This document shows positions 16,707-28,021 of a stretch of 64,000 nt of DNA, in pieces. Source of the stretch: DASRDR01 sp963812945 [NCBI: uncultured Candidatus Rokubacteria bacterium] (GTDB lineage Bacteria > Methylomirabilota > Methylomirabilia > Rokubacteriales); NCBI GenBank assembly GCA_963812945.1, contig CAWEXD010000006.1, positions 1 to 64,000 on the forward strand, given 5' to 3'. Position numbers and translations under genes: made by a program. The number at the start of each line of letters is the position of its first letter. The stretch's first letter is position 1. The notes under the pieces are model-generated. The model was not told the DNA's origin, ran no database searches, and worked only from the letters and a program-made list of their open reading frames with translations.

Positions 16707-19550
16707 GTGATTGAGTTCCCTCCCTACCGGTTGGACACGCGCGCGGGCCGCCTCTGGCACGGCGACCGCCCGGTGGAACTGCGACCCAAGGCCTGGGCTC
16801 TCTTGCGCTATCTGGCCGAGCGCCCCGGCGCGCTGGTGACCAAGGAAGAGCTGCATACGGCCGTCTGGGGGGACGTCGTGGTGTCGGACGACACCCTCAC
16901 GCAGACGCTCGGCGAGCTGCGGCGGGCTCTTCGGGACGATCCGCGAGCGCCACTTGTCATCGAGACCGTTCACCGCCGGGGGGTTCGCTTCATCGCCCGA
17001 GTGCACGGGACCCCACCCGGGGACCGGGGCCTCGAGTCGGCGGTCGCGCCCCCGCCCGCCCCGGGAGGGGGGTCCGTCGCGACCCTGGTGGGACGCGAAA
17101 CCGAGCTCGCGACGCTTCAGGCCATCTTCCGGACCGCGTCCGCCGGCGAGCGCCAGGTGGTGTTCATGCAGGGCGAGCCCGGCATCGGCAAGACCTCGAT
17201 CGTCGAGGCCTTCCTGGACGCGCTGCGGGCGTCGGCCGACGGCGTCCTGATCGGCTATGGCCAGTGCGTCGAGCAGCACGGCGAGCGGGAGCCCTACATG
17301 CCGGCCCTGGAGGCCCTGGAGCGGCTGAGCCACGGACCGGCCCGCGACCGGCTGCTCTCCACGCTGCGCGCCGTCGCCCCGAGCTGGCTGGCGCGGATGC
17401 CCTCGCTTCACTCGCCCGCCGAGGGGCGGCCCGGGCGCGGGGACACCGACACGACGCCCCACCGCATGGTCCGTGAGTTCGCGAGCCTGGCGGAAGCGAT
17501 CTCAGTCGATCGCCCGCTGGTGCTGGTCCTGGAGGACCTGCACTGGAGCGACCAGGGCACCGCGGATCTCGTATCGGTGCTCGCGCAACGACCCGAGCCG
17601 GCGCGAGTCATCCTCCTGGGCACCTATCGGCCGGCGGAGGCGACGGTGCTCGACCACCCGTTCGCCCAGGTCGTGGCGACGCTGCGCACGCACCGTCAGT
17701 GCCGGGAGATCGCGCTCGAGTACCTGAGCCGGAGCCACGTGACGGCATACCTGCAGGATCGTTTCCGCGGCGCGACGGTGGACGACGACGTCGCCGCCGT
17801 CGTCCACGCGCATACGGACGGGAATCCCCTCTTCATGGTGAGGCTGGTGGAGCATCTCCTGGACCGCGGCTGGCTGGCCGAAGAGGGGGGCGTCCTGCGG
17901 CTGTCCGCTGACCGCGCGGCGATCGAGCAAGAGGTCCCGGACGACATCCAGCGGCTCATCGAGGGGCAGCTCCGGCTCGTGTCGCGCGCCGAGCGAGACG
18001 TGCTCGAGGTCGCGAGCGTCGTCGGGATGGCGTTCGACGCGCCGGCGGTGGCCGCGGGCCTCGGCCGCGCGGTCGACGAGGTCGAGTCGCTCTGCGATGA
18101 GCTATGCCGCCCGCGCCGCTGGCTTCACCACCGACGGAGCGTCGAATGGCCGGACGGCATTTTGGCGGTTCGCTACGCCTTCGGGCACGCTCTCTATCAG
18201 CGCGTGCTCTACGACCGCCTCTCACCGACCCGGCGGGCCATCCTGCACCAGCAGATCGGCGAGCGGCTGGAGGCCGGGTACGCGACCCGGACCGCCGAGG
18301 TGTCGGGCGAGCTGGCCATCCATTTCCAGCGCAGCCGCGATCGACGCCGCGCCGTCGCGTACCTCGAGCAAGCCGCGAGGCGGGCGTACGACCGGCTCGC
18401 CTACCGCGACGCGGTAGCGTCTCTCAATCCGGCCCTTCGGCTGCTCGCGGAGCTGCCGGACACGCCCGAGCGTGCCCGGGACGAGCTGCGCCTCCGCCAG
18501 CTGAACACCGTCGTCCTGTCCCAGACCGCCGGGTACGTGGCGGAGGTGTTGCTCGAGAACCTGACGCGCACGCGAAGCCTCTGCCTGCAGCTTGCGGACC
18601 CCGCCGGGCTCTTCGACGTCCTCTGCGCGCTCTGCTTGGCCTACAGCACCGGCGGTGACTTGCGCGAGGCGGAACGGGTCGGCGAGGAACTGTCGCGGCT
18701 TTCAGAGCAGCTGGGTCCGTCCGCCGTGGTGGGGGCCTCCTTCCTCCGAGGGGGGGTCGCCTTGTGGGGCGGCGACCTGGATGCCGCGGAACCCTTCCTG
18801 GCCAAGGCGCTATCGTCGTCCGTGAGTCCCGAGGAGGCGGATCGGCCCTATGGGGTCAATCCTCTCGTTGCGGCGCGGTCCTTCGAAAGCCTGCGCCGAT
18901 GGGTGCGCGCCGAACCGGATCGTGCGCGGGCCGTGCAAGGGGAGGCCATGGCGCTGGCCGACCGGCTCGGCCGTCCCTTCACGGTCGCCCACGCCGCGGC
19001 GTACGGCGCGTTGCTATACGTGCTCGACGGCGAGTGGAGGGAGGCTGCGAGGCTGGCCACCAGGGCGGTCGATCTCTCGGACGAGTACGGCTTCCCGGTG
19101 TGGTCCGGGATGGGGCTCGTCAGCCGTGGCCGGGCGCTCGTCGAGCAGGGCGAGGGTGAGCGAGGCCTTGCGGAGGTCCGCGAGGGCCTCGACTTGATGC
19201 AGCGGACCAAGATACGGCTCGCCGCTCCGCTGTTTTCCTCTTTGCTCGCCGGGGCATGTCTGCGGCTGGACCGCGTGGATGAGGGACTTGCCGCCACCGA
19301 CACCGGGTTGACCCACTGTCGCGACACCGCCGCCCGCCTCTTCGAGGCCGAGCTCTGGCGCGTCAGAGGAGAGTTGATCCTCCGAGGGACCCGTTCCAAG
19401 ACGCGTCCGCGGCCGGGTGCGATCCGTGAGTCGGAGGAGTGTTTCGAGAAAGCTCGAGCGGTGGCGCGTGCCCAGGGGGCGCACATGCTGGAGCGGCGCG
19501 CCAGCCGGCGGGACGCCGGAGCCACCACGCCGCGCAAGCCGTCACGCTGA
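16707..19550 (+). CDS. Winged-helix / AAA ATPase / TPR transcriptional regulator
   Basis: 947 residues from a GTG start. Residues 1-95 form an OmpR-type winged helix (ELRPKAWALLRYLAERPGAL, then VVIETVHRRGVRF-type wing). An ATPase domain follows: VGRETELATLQ near 125, Walker A GEPGIGKT at about 156-163, Walker B LVLVLEDLHWSD near 272. The C-terminal 500 residues are helical TPR-like repeats (RAVAYLEQAARRAYDRLAYRDAV, LREAERVGEELSRL). This is the AfsR/MalT-like signal-transduction ATPase (STAND) layout: ligand sensing by TPRs, ATP-driven oligomerisation, DNA binding. Ligand and targets unknown. It ends 2 nt from a small convergent gene. Confidence 0.87.
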   Translation: MIEFPPYRLDTRAGRLWHGDRPVELRPKAWALLRYLAERPGALVTKEELHTAVWGDVVVSDDTLTQTLGELRRALRDDPRAPLVIETVHRRGVRFIARVHGTPPGDRGLESAVAPPPAPGGGSVATLVGRETELATLQAIFRTASAGERQVVFMQGEPGIGKTSIVEAFLDALRASADGVLIGYGQCVEQHGEREPYMPALEALERLSHGPARDRLLSTLRAVAPSWLARMPSLHSPAEGRPGRGDTDTTPHRMVREFASLAEAISVDRPLVLVLEDLHWSDQGTADLVSVLAQRPEPARVILLGTYRPAEATVLDHPFAQVVATLRTHRQCREIALEYLSRSHVTAYLQDRFRGATVDDDVAAVVHAHTDGNPLFMVRLVEHLLDRGWLAEEGGVLRLSADRAAIEQEVPDDIQRLIEGQLRLVSRAERDVLEVASVVGMAFDAPAVAAGLGRAVDEVESLCDELCRPRRWLHHRRSVEWPDGILAVRYAFGHALYQRVLYDRLSPTRRAILHQQIGERLEAGYATRTAEVSGELAIHFQRSRDRRRAVAYLEQAARRAYDRLAYRDAVASLNPALRLLAELPDTPERARDELRLRQLNTVVLSQTAGYVAEVLLENLTRTRSLCLQLADPAGLFDVLCALCLAYSTGGDLREAERVGEELSRLSEQLGPSAVVGASFLRGGVALWGGDLDAAEPFLAKALSSSVSPEEADRPYGVNPLVAARSFESLRRWVRAEPDRARAVQGEAMALADRLGRPFTVAHAAAYGALLYVLDGEWREAARLATRAVDLSDEYGFPVWSGMGLVSRGRALVEQGEGERGLAEVREGLDLMQRTKIRLAAPLFSSLLAGACLRLDRVDEGLAATDTGLTHCRDTAARLFEAELWRVRGELILRGTRSKTRPRPGAIRESEECFEKARAVARAQGAHMLERRASRRDAGATTPRKPSR

Positions 19551-19552
19551 CG

Positions 19553-19807
19553 TCATCGATCCTGGCGAGACGTATCCACGACGGCGAGCATCGCTTTGAT
19601 CCCGGCGAGCAGCTCGTCGACCGACGCGAACCGCGAGCGGCGGCCCGTCTGCAGATGCTCGATGCGTCCCGCGGCGGTCCTGAGTCCGGGGTCGGTCTCC
19701 GCACTGAACTGCACGACGAAGGCCTTCGCATAGGGGAGCGCCGGCGGGGTGTGGGCTGGTCCCGGGATGGGGCTCTCCGCCCCCTCATGAACAGTGTCGT
19801 GCACCAT
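19553..19807 (-). CDS. Small conserved hypothetical protein
   Basis: 84 residues with the ATG at 19807; a TTG at 19876 inside the 36-bp repeat would give 107. The conserved-looking core is AKAFVVQFSAETDPG, AGRIEHLQTGRRSRFASVDELLAGIKAML, a pattern of a short beta-rich domain ending in a helix where the text reads 'range of (x) in FASxxELLxFI'. I recognise it only as a recurring small bacterial hypothetical family of unknown function. The start is uncertain because no good ribosome site is visible for either codon. Confidence 0.5.
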   Translation of the reverse strand: MVHDTVHEGAESPIPGPAHTPPALPYAKAFVVQFSAETDPGLRTAAGRIEHLQTGRRSRFASVDELLAGIKAMLAVVDTSRQDR

Positions 19808-19843
19808 GCTTCGTCCGAAGACATCATGCGCCCCCGGTGCCGC

Positions 19844-19879
19844 GGAAGTCCCAAGGGAACCCCCAAATTTCTCCAAAAC
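19844..19879. repeat. 36-bp dispersed repeat, copy 2
   Basis: Second copy of the element at 16652-16687 (34/36 identical, same orientation), between the small gene at 19553 and the binding-protein gene ending at 20028. On the minus strand it lies just upstream of the small gene. The other bases in 19880-20027 show no gene. Confidence 0.7.
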
Positions 19880-20027
19880 CCTCTCCCGTCGCCCATCCGC
19901 AAGTCGTCCCGCGACAGCCGGGCCAACTTCACACCCCGTGAGGGCGGCGGTGAACCCGCCGCCAGCCGCCGAGCGGCGGAGAACCCGGATACTGCGAGTC
20001 CCCGAGGCGGGATGGCTCGGTCGCTAG

Positions 20028-21662
20028 CTAGGGCCCGATCCACACGTTGGTGTACCGGACCAGGGTGGCCGGGAGCTGCTCCCAGTTCCGCACGTTGGCG
20101 CGCGATGCCGAGACGTAGTTGGCGTGCACCGTGTAGATGTAGGTCGCCTCCGGGATGATGAGGTCGAACAGCTGCCGGTAGAGCTGGTCCCGCTTGTCGG
20201 TCGACGGCTCGCCCCGGGCCTCGTCCAGTATCCGGTCGATCGGGGCGTTCTCGAAGCCCACCCACCCGACTGTCCCCTTGCGGTGGAACCAGTAGACCGT
20301 CGAGTCGGTATCGGGGCTCACGATGGCGGCGTCCCGGAGGGCCGCCCGAAAGTTCTTCTTCGTCACGTCCGGGCCGAAGAAGCGCGCGTTGAATGTGCCC
20401 CAATCGAGACCCTGGATCTCCACCTTGATGCCGGCGCGGGCGAGCTGGCCGGAGACGACCTCCAGCTCTCGCCGGAGCTGGGGCTTGTCGTTGACGATGA
20501 TGGGCACGCTCACCCCATCGGGGTAGCCGGCGTCGGCCAGGAGCTGCTTCGCCCGACCCACGTCGCCCCCGTACGGATACCAGACCTTGTTCGTGTAGCC
20601 GACGAATCCCTTCGGGGTGGGGACGTTCGTGGGCACCGCGTGCCCGTAGTACACGTCGGACACGATGGCGTTCCGGTTGATGGCGTAGGCCACGGCCTGT
20701 CGCACCAGCCGATTCCCGACGACCGGATCCTTGGGGTTGAAGGCCACGAAGTCGAAGGCCTGGCCGGGCACCGAGTGAACCGCAATTCCCGGAATCCTCC
20801 GCAGCTCGTCGAGGTCCTTGAACTGCGGCGCGAAGATCGCGTCGAGGCCGCCGGTCCTCAGAAGGTTCTGGCGGACGAAGGGGTCCTTCACGACCTTGAA
20901 CTCGATGCGGTCGAGATAGGGCAGCCCCGGCTGCCAGTACTTCTCGAACCGGGTCACGACGACCTCGCTGCCCTCCTTCCACTCCCTGAGCTCGAAGGGC
21001 CCGGTCCCCACGGGGTTTCGCTCGAACTTCTCTCGCCCCATGTCCTCGAAGGCTCGTTTCGAGATCACATTGCCGCCCACGGAGCCCAGCGATGTCAGCT
21101 GGAACGGCTGGTACGGCTGCGTGAGGTGAATGGCGACGGTATAGCGGTCGACGACCTCCGCGCCCTGCACGGACGACCAGACGAAGCTTCCCGTGTGCTT
21201 CTTCTCGATCGTCGTGTTGATGGTGAAGACCACATCGTCGGCGGTCATCTCCCCGTAGCCCTTGTGGAACTGGACACCCTGGCGCAGCTTCACGAGCCAG
21301 GTCTTGGCGTCCTTGGGGCTCCAGGACACGGCGAGGCCCGGCTTGACGGTGTTCGTCGTGTAGTCGGTCACGCACAGGGTGTCGTAGATGGCGGCCATCA
21401 CGATCCCAAGGCCCTGGTCGCCTCCGGTCATGGTGCCGCTGAGGGTGAGGGGCTCCGTGTGCAGCCCGAAGCGGAGGGTTCCCCCGCGCCTGGGGGGCTG
21501 GGCGTCGGCGGGCGTGACCAGGCCGCTGAGCCGCCCTCCGCGAGCGTCCACTGACGCCAGAGCGGCGGCGCCCGTGCCGATCCGCGCGGCCTGACCCAGG
21601 AACCCGCGCCGGGTCAGCCTCCACCGCCTCGACCCCGCGGCCTCACGGTGACCATCGTTCAT
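20028..21662 (-). CDS. Peptide/nickel-type ABC transporter substrate-binding protein
   Basis: 544 residues. The N-terminus has a twin-arginine-type export signal (RLTRRGFLGQAARIG), followed by a type-5 binding protein fold: GGTLRFGLHTEPLTL, TVKPGLAVSWSPKDAKTWLVKLRQGVQFHKG, GTGPFELREWKEG, and the late GTFNARFFGPDV region. Such proteins capture oligopeptides or related solutes in the periplasm. Start 21662 has GGAGGAG. It follows two permease genes on the same strand with 76 nt spacing. The order here is permease-permease-binding protein, and no ATPase gene is present. Confidence 0.9.
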   Translation of the reverse strand: MNDGHREAAGSRRWRLTRRGFLGQAARIGTGAAALASVDARGGRLSGLVTPADAQPPRRGGTLRFGLHTEPLTLSGTMTGGDQGLGIVMAAIYDTLCVTDYTTNTVKPGLAVSWSPKDAKTWLVKLRQGVQFHKGYGEMTADDVVFTINTTIEKKHTGSFVWSSVQGAEVVDRYTVAIHLTQPYQPFQLTSLGSVGGNVISKRAFEDMGREKFERNPVGTGPFELREWKEGSEVVVTRFEKYWQPGLPYLDRIEFKVVKDPFVRQNLLRTGGLDAIFAPQFKDLDELRRIPGIAVHSVPGQAFDFVAFNPKDPVVGNRLVRQAVAYAINRNAIVSDVYYGHAVPTNVPTPKGFVGYTNKVWYPYGGDVGRAKQLLADAGYPDGVSVPIIVNDKPQLRRELEVVSGQLARAGIKVEIQGLDWGTFNARFFGPDVTKKNFRAALRDAAIVSPDTDSTVYWFHRKGTVGWVGFENAPIDRILDEARGEPSTDKRDQLYRQLFDLIIPEATYIYTVHANYVSASRANVRNWEQLPATLVRYTNVWIGP

Positions 21663-21738
21663 GCGCGTCTCCTCCATGCTCGCGTGTCGCCGTGGCCGCG
21701 GCCGGCCTCGACCCGTCCTGCCTCGTTCGCCTCCGGTC

Positions 21739-22647
21739 TCACCACGTGCCCCGCGGATCGAGCGCGTCCCGAAGTCCGTCACCGACCAGGTTGACCGCCA
21801 GGACCACCAGGGACAGGACCGACCCCACGATGCCCGGATACCAGGCCGCCTGGGCCAGGTAGTCGCGGGCGTCGCTCAGCATCAGGCCCCAGCTCGGCGT
21901 GGGCGGCTGGGTGCCGATCCCCAGAAAGCTCAAGGCCGCCTCGGCGAGGATCGCTTCCCCGAAACTGAAGCTCGCCTGCACCATGACGACTCCCAGGACG
22001 CTCGGCAGCACGTGCCACCGCAGGATGCGCCCATCTCCCGCGCCCACGGCCATGGCCGCGGTCACGTACTCCTCCGCACGGGCCGCGAGCACGCCCACCC
22101 GCACCAGGCGAACGTACCGCGGAATGTACACGATTCCGAGGGCGATCATCACGCTGTGAACGCTGGCTCCGAGCGCGGCCATCATGGCCATCGCCAAGAG
22201 GATCGGGGGGAACGCGAAGATGGCGTCGGTCGCCCGCATGAGCACTGTGTCGGCGAGGCCCCGATAGTAGCCGGAGAGGACCCCCAGCACGAGGCCACCC
22301 GCAAGGGCGATGCTCACCGCCACTACGCCGACGAGAAGCGACGTCCGGCTGCCATGAACGATGCGGCTGAGGACGTCGCGGCCCAGGGAATCCAACCCAA
22401 AGGGGAACGCGCGACCCGGTGGCGTCAGCCCCGGCCCGAGGCCTTGCTCGATCGGGTCATGCGGTGTCAGGACGGGCGCGAAGGAGGCGGCCACCAGGAA
22501 GGTCATCAGAACGGCGGCGCCCGCGAAACCCGAGAGGCGCCGGCCGATCCGCCAGAAGGGTGATCGGCGCCGCCGTCCGGGCGGGGAAGCCGGCGGCCCG
22601 GCAGCGGCGATGGATCCCCAGCCGTGCGTCGCCATCGAGTCACGCAT
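21739..22647 (-). CDS. ABC transporter permease, DppC-like
   Basis: 302 residues with an N-terminal helix (SGFAGAAVLMTFLVAASFAPVL), the dipeptide-type leader FPFGLDSLGRDVLSRIVHGSRTSLLVG, and the EAA-loop region AAMAVGAGDGRILRWHVLPS that contacts the ATPase. It ends VGDGLRDALDPRGTW, a standard C-terminus of DppC permeases. The start at 22647 overlaps the upstream permease stop by 8 nt; an ATG at 22635 is also possible. Confidence 0.9.
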   Translation of the reverse strand: MRDSMATHGWGSIAAAGPPASPPGRRRRSPFWRIGRRLSGFAGAAVLMTFLVAASFAPVLTPHDPIEQGLGPGLTPPGRAFPFGLDSLGRDVLSRIVHGSRTSLLVGVVAVSIALAGGLVLGVLSGYYRGLADTVLMRATDAIFAFPPILLAMAMMAALGASVHSVMIALGIVYIPRYVRLVRVGVLAARAEEYVTAAMAVGAGDGRILRWHVLPSVLGVVMVQASFSFGEAILAEAALSFLGIGTQPPTPSWGLMLSDARDYLAQAAWYPGIVGSVLSLVVLAVNLVGDGLRDALDPRGTW

Positions 22648-23584
22648 GGCGAATCCGCGGATCGAGCACCGAGTAGAGCAGGTCGGTCGCGAGGTTGACG
22701 ACGATGAAGAGCAGGCCCACGAGGAGGGTGATGCCCTGGACGACCGGCAGGTCGCGGCTAATGATCGACTCGACCAGCAGGGAGCCAATACCGGGAAGGG
22801 CAAAGATCGTCTCGATGAGCACCGAGCCCCCGAGCAGATAGACGGCGTTGATCGCGATTTGGGTGATGACCGGCAGCATCGCATTGCGGAGGGCGTGGCG
22901 GCCGCTCACGATCCACTCGCCCAGACCCTTGGCCCGCGCCGTGCGCACGTAGTCTTGCTCGAGGACCTCCAGCATGCTGGCACGCGTGATCCGCGACAGG
23001 AGCGCGGTGTAGGCGGCGCCCAGGGCGACAGTGGGCATGATCAGGTTCGGGAGCGTCTCGGGCGCCCGCAGCACGTCGACGGAGAAGGCGGCGATCGGCA
23101 CCAGGCGGAGCTCGACGCCGAGGATCACCATCAGGATGAGAGCCAGGAAATAGTTGGGGACGGACGCCCCCACGATGGCGACGGCGCCGACCAGATAGCT
23201 TCCCGGGCGGCCTCGCCGGAGGGCGGCGTAGGCCCCGCTGGCGACCCCCACGAGCACGGAGAAGAGCGTGGCGCTCGCGGCGAGGGTGAGGGTGGTCGGG
23301 ACCCGGGCCAGTATCATGTCGGCCACCGGCCGCCGGGTCCGAAGCGACTTGCCGAGGTCTCCCTGAGCCACTCGTCCGAGCCACCGCGGGTACCGAATGT
23401 GGAGTGGCTGGTCCAGGTCCAGCTCGTGACGAACCTGCTCGATCAGCTCGCTGGTTGCCGAGGGCCCCATCATGATCGCGATGGGGTCCCCGCCGGTCAC
23501 CTGGAGCAGGCCGAAGACCAGCGCGGTGATCAGGAGCAGGGTCGGGAGGATCTGAAGGACGCGCCGACCGAGGTATGCCCCCAT
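22640..23584 (-). CDS. ABC transporter permease, DppB-like
   Basis: 314 residues. Opens MGAYLGRRVLQILPTLLLIT and carries GDPIAIMMG, the long periplasmic loop, GASVPNYFLALILMVILG, and the EAA loop RTARAKGLGEWIVSGRHALRNA, ending DLLYSVLDPRIRHA. These are hallmarks of the first permease of dipeptide-type importers. It lies 62 nt after the sigma-54 activator and overlaps the second permease, so the activator and transporter genes probably form one transcript. Confidence 0.9.
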   Translation of the reverse strand: MGAYLGRRVLQILPTLLLITALVFGLLQVTGGDPIAIMMGPSATSELIEQVRHELDLDQPLHIRYPRWLGRVAQGDLGKSLRTRRPVADMILARVPTTLTLAASATLFSVLVGVASGAYAALRRGRPGSYLVGAVAIVGASVPNYFLALILMVILGVELRLVPIAAFSVDVLRAPETLPNLIMPTVALGAAYTALLSRITRASMLEVLEQDYVRTARAKGLGEWIVSGRHALRNAMLPVITQIAINAVYLLGGSVLIETIFALPGIGSLLVESIISRDLPVVQGITLLVGLLFIVVNLATDLLYSVLDPRIRHA

Positions 23585-23646
23585 GCGATCACGCCGAGAC
23601 CCGGGTTCCACCCACGACGTCTTCCCGACGGCGACGTCCCGGCCGC

Positions 23647-25746
<2,100 letters not shown>

Positions 25747-25850
25747 CGGGTCTCTTCCTCCTCGTGCCGGGCGCCCGCGACCCACCGGTGTGCCCGTCGC
25801 ATGCGGCGGCCTACCATCACCCGTGGTGGCTGCCTCTTCACGGTTCCCGC

Positions 25851-25870
25851 TGTGATCACCGAGTATCACA
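25851..25870. promoter_or_regulatory. Dyad TGTGAT-N8-ATCACA, putative operator
   Basis: A perfect 6-bp dyad with 8-nt spacer between the activator start and the divergent sigma-54 promoter; its right half, read on the minus strand, is TGTGATACTC, which recurs at 14351 in the duplicated locus. A second looser dyad (CCATCACCCGTGGTGG) is at 25814-25829. Likely the binding site of the activator; the spacing does not fit Crp (N6). Confidence 0.5.
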
Positions 25871-25904
25871 TGATTCGATGGGCATTTCCATGCGCGGTCC
25901 TTCC

Positions 25905-25920
25905 TGGAATGCTTCTTGCC
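25905..25920 (+). promoter_or_regulatory. Sigma-54-type promoter (-24/-12)
   Basis: TGGAATGCTTCTTGCC has the GG-N10-GC core of sigma-54 promoters and lies about 90 nt before the STAS gene start, directly divergent from a sigma-54 activator gene. Close match to the element at 14300-14315. Confidence 0.65.
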
Positions 25921-26010
25921 CCGGGTACGCGCGAGCGGTGGCAACGGGCCCAGGGGATTCTTCGCATCCCCGGAGCTGTGCAGCTTCATCCGGGGGGAGG
26001 AATTGACGAG

Positions 26011-26361
26011 ATGTCCTTCCGCTTGATCGTGTCCGAGGCGCCCGATCTCACGACCATCCGGGTCGCCGGGCGCCTCCGAGACGACGCGATGACCCTCCTG
26101 GGCGATGCCTGCGCCGGAGCCCGGCGGCCCCTGGTCCTCGACCTGTCCGAGCTGACGAGCGCCAGCGATGCTGGCGTGCTGCTGCTTCTCCGGTTGACGG
26201 GCGAGGGTGTCCACCTGCTGGGCGCGTCCCACTACGTGAGGCTGTTGCTGGAGCGCGCCGCCGACGCCGCCAGCACGTCCGCGCCAGGGAGCAAGGGCGG
26301 CCCCTCGGCCACCGCCCGGGCTGCCGGCCGCCGGCCCCGCAGTGCGAGACCGTGCCCATGA
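26011..26361 (+). CDS. STAS-domain protein
   Basis: 116 residues. The first 85 residues follow the STAS / anti-sigma-factor-antagonist pattern: LTTIRVAGRLRDDAMTLLGDAC, RPLVLDLSELTSASDAGVLLLLRL, GVHLLGASHYVRLLLE. The phosphorylatable Ser/Thr position is within LTSASDAG. A low-complexity Ala/Arg/Pro tail of about 30 residues follows and may not be structured. Strong RBS GGGGGAGG. Putative role: partner-switching or phospho-regulated adaptor, possibly under the sigma-54 promoter just upstream. Confidence 0.75.
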   Translation: MSFRLIVSEAPDLTTIRVAGRLRDDAMTLLGDACAGARRPLVLDLSELTSASDAGVLLLLRLTGEGVHLLGASHYVRLLLERAADAASTSAPGSKGGPSATARAAGRRPRSARPCP

Positions 26362-26545
26362 TGGTTGTGGAGGGGCGTTCGGCGTCGGCTTCACGTCGGA
26401 ACAAGGTCCAGTATCATCGAGGGCGCCGATCGGTAGCCTTGCCCGATTTGCCCCGTTTCAGGAAGTCGCCCCGTCTTGCGGCTTCCATCGAGTTCGTCAG
26501 GATACCCGATGTCGGGGCGCGAGAGCATGCCAAGGAGGGCAGCTG

Positions 26546-27913
26546 ATGAGCCTGTGGAAGCTGACGGGTGAGCGATGCCAATCCCTGCCGCAGCGAGCCC
26601 GAGCCGCCCTCCTCGTAGGCGGCCTGGCGCTCCTGGCGCTCCTGGCCGGCCCCCTCGAGAGCAGGGCCGACGAGGACCAGCCGAAGCCGACGGCCATGGA
26701 GCGGCTGTTCCCGGGGCTCGACGAAAGCATGAAGGATCTTCCCGCCTTCTTCCGTGACACGGACCTCACGATCTACCTCCGCAGCTACTACCTGACACGC
26801 GAGAGTCCGGACGGCGCGGAGAACGAGGCCTGGGCCTTCGGCGGCTGGTTCAGCTACCGGTCCGGCTGGCTCTTCGACATGTTCGCAATCGGCGCCACGG
26901 TCTACGGCTCGGCGCCGCTCTACGCGCCTGACGACAAGGACGGCACGACGCTCCTGAAGCCCGGGCAGGAAGGCTATGGGGTCCTCGGCGAGGCCTACGC
27001 CGCCCTGCGGTACAAGGAGTACGTCCTCGCGAAGGGGTACCGGCAGGAGGTCTCCCAGGGCTACATCAACCGCGAGGACAACCGGATGACGCCCAACACC
27101 TTCGAGGGCCTCACGGTTGGCGGCAAGCTGGGACCGGTCGACTACCTCGCGGGCTACCTGTGGAAGTTCAAGGCCCGGAACGACGATGACTTCGTGTACA
27201 TGTCCGAGGCGGCGGGGGCGCCGGGCAGCGAGGACGGCGTCGTCATGGCGGGCGTCAAGTTCTCGCCCGTCGCGGGTCTCAAGCTGGACCTCAGCGAGCA
27301 GTACGGGATCAACACCTTCAACACGGTCTTCCTCCAGGCCGACTACACGCATCCCCTTGCGGACGATCTCCGGCTCATCTTCGGCGGCCAGTTCACGGAT
27401 CAGCGGGCCGTGGGGGACCAGCTGCTCACGAACACGGCCACGAAGGACTGGGACACCTACAACGTGAGCGCGAAAGCGGGGGTCGCCCATCGCGAGCTGA
27501 CCGTGACCGTCGGCGGCTCGATCACCGGGGACGGGCACACGATCCAGGCGCCGTGGGGGAGCTTCCCGGGCTACCTCTCGCTGATCCAGGAGGACTTCCA
27601 GCGGGCCGACGAGAAGGCGATCCTCGTCGGCGTGGCCTACGATTTCTCGAAGCTGGTCACGCCCGGGCTCGGGGCGTTCGTCAACGTCGCCTACGGCTGG
27701 GACGCGATCGACCCGAAGACCCGCGCGGCGGCGCCGGACCAGACCGAGTACGACCTCACGATCGACTACCGGCCGCCCAGCGGGTTCCTCCTGCTCCCGA
27801 CGACCCGGAATCTCTGGTTCCGGCTCCGCGGCGTCATCCTCGATCGAGAAAACGCTGACCAGCTCGGCTGGCAGGTCCGGTTCATCGTCAATTGGGAAAT
27901 CCCGATCCTGTAG
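26546..27913 (+). CDS. OprD-family outer-membrane porin
   Basis: 455 residues. A signal peptide (LLVGGLALLALLAGPLESRADE) precedes a beta-barrel sequence with the OprD-like opening DLTIYLRSYYLTRES, AWAFGGWFSYRSGWLFDM, YINREDNRMTPNTFEGLTV, and an aromatic-rich end VRFIVNWEIPIL. OprD porins pass basic amino acids, small peptides or carboxylates. RBS AAGGAGG at proper distance. It is followed on the same strand by a large decarboxylase gene and the acidic amino acid exchange genes, which suggests it admits their substrates. Confidence 0.85.
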   Translation: MSLWKLTGERCQSLPQRARAALLVGGLALLALLAGPLESRADEDQPKPTAMERLFPGLDESMKDLPAFFRDTDLTIYLRSYYLTRESPDGAENEAWAFGGWFSYRSGWLFDMFAIGATVYGSAPLYAPDDKDGTTLLKPGQEGYGVLGEAYAALRYKEYVLAKGYRQEVSQGYINREDNRMTPNTFEGLTVGGKLGPVDYLAGYLWKFKARNDDDFVYMSEAAGAPGSEDGVVMAGVKFSPVAGLKLDLSEQYGINTFNTVFLQADYTHPLADDLRLIFGGQFTDQRAVGDQLLTNTATKDWDTYNVSAKAGVAHRELTVTVGGSITGDGHTIQAPWGSFPGYLSLIQEDFQRADEKAILVGVAYDFSKLVTPGLGAFVNVAYGWDAIDPKTRAAAPDQTEYDLTIDYRPPSGFLLLPTTRNLWFRLRGVILDRENADQLGWQVRFIVNWEIPIL

Positions 27914-28021
27914 GGCGCGCTGTTTGCCACGAATGACAGGCGACCAAAGCGGCATGGAGCAGCCATGGAACCAGCGGGCGGGCCTACGAGCCCCGCTCGG
28001 CCATCGAGAGGAGTTGCTCGG

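Noticed and set aside
20124-21554. Plus-strand frame opposite the binding-protein gene
   Set aside because: Shadow of a well-supported gene; no ribosome site or domain.
25851-25870. Crp site
   Set aside because: TGTGA/TCACA halves are present but spaced 10 nt apart, not 6, and the half-site is shared with the duplicated activator locus, so an activator operator is more likely.
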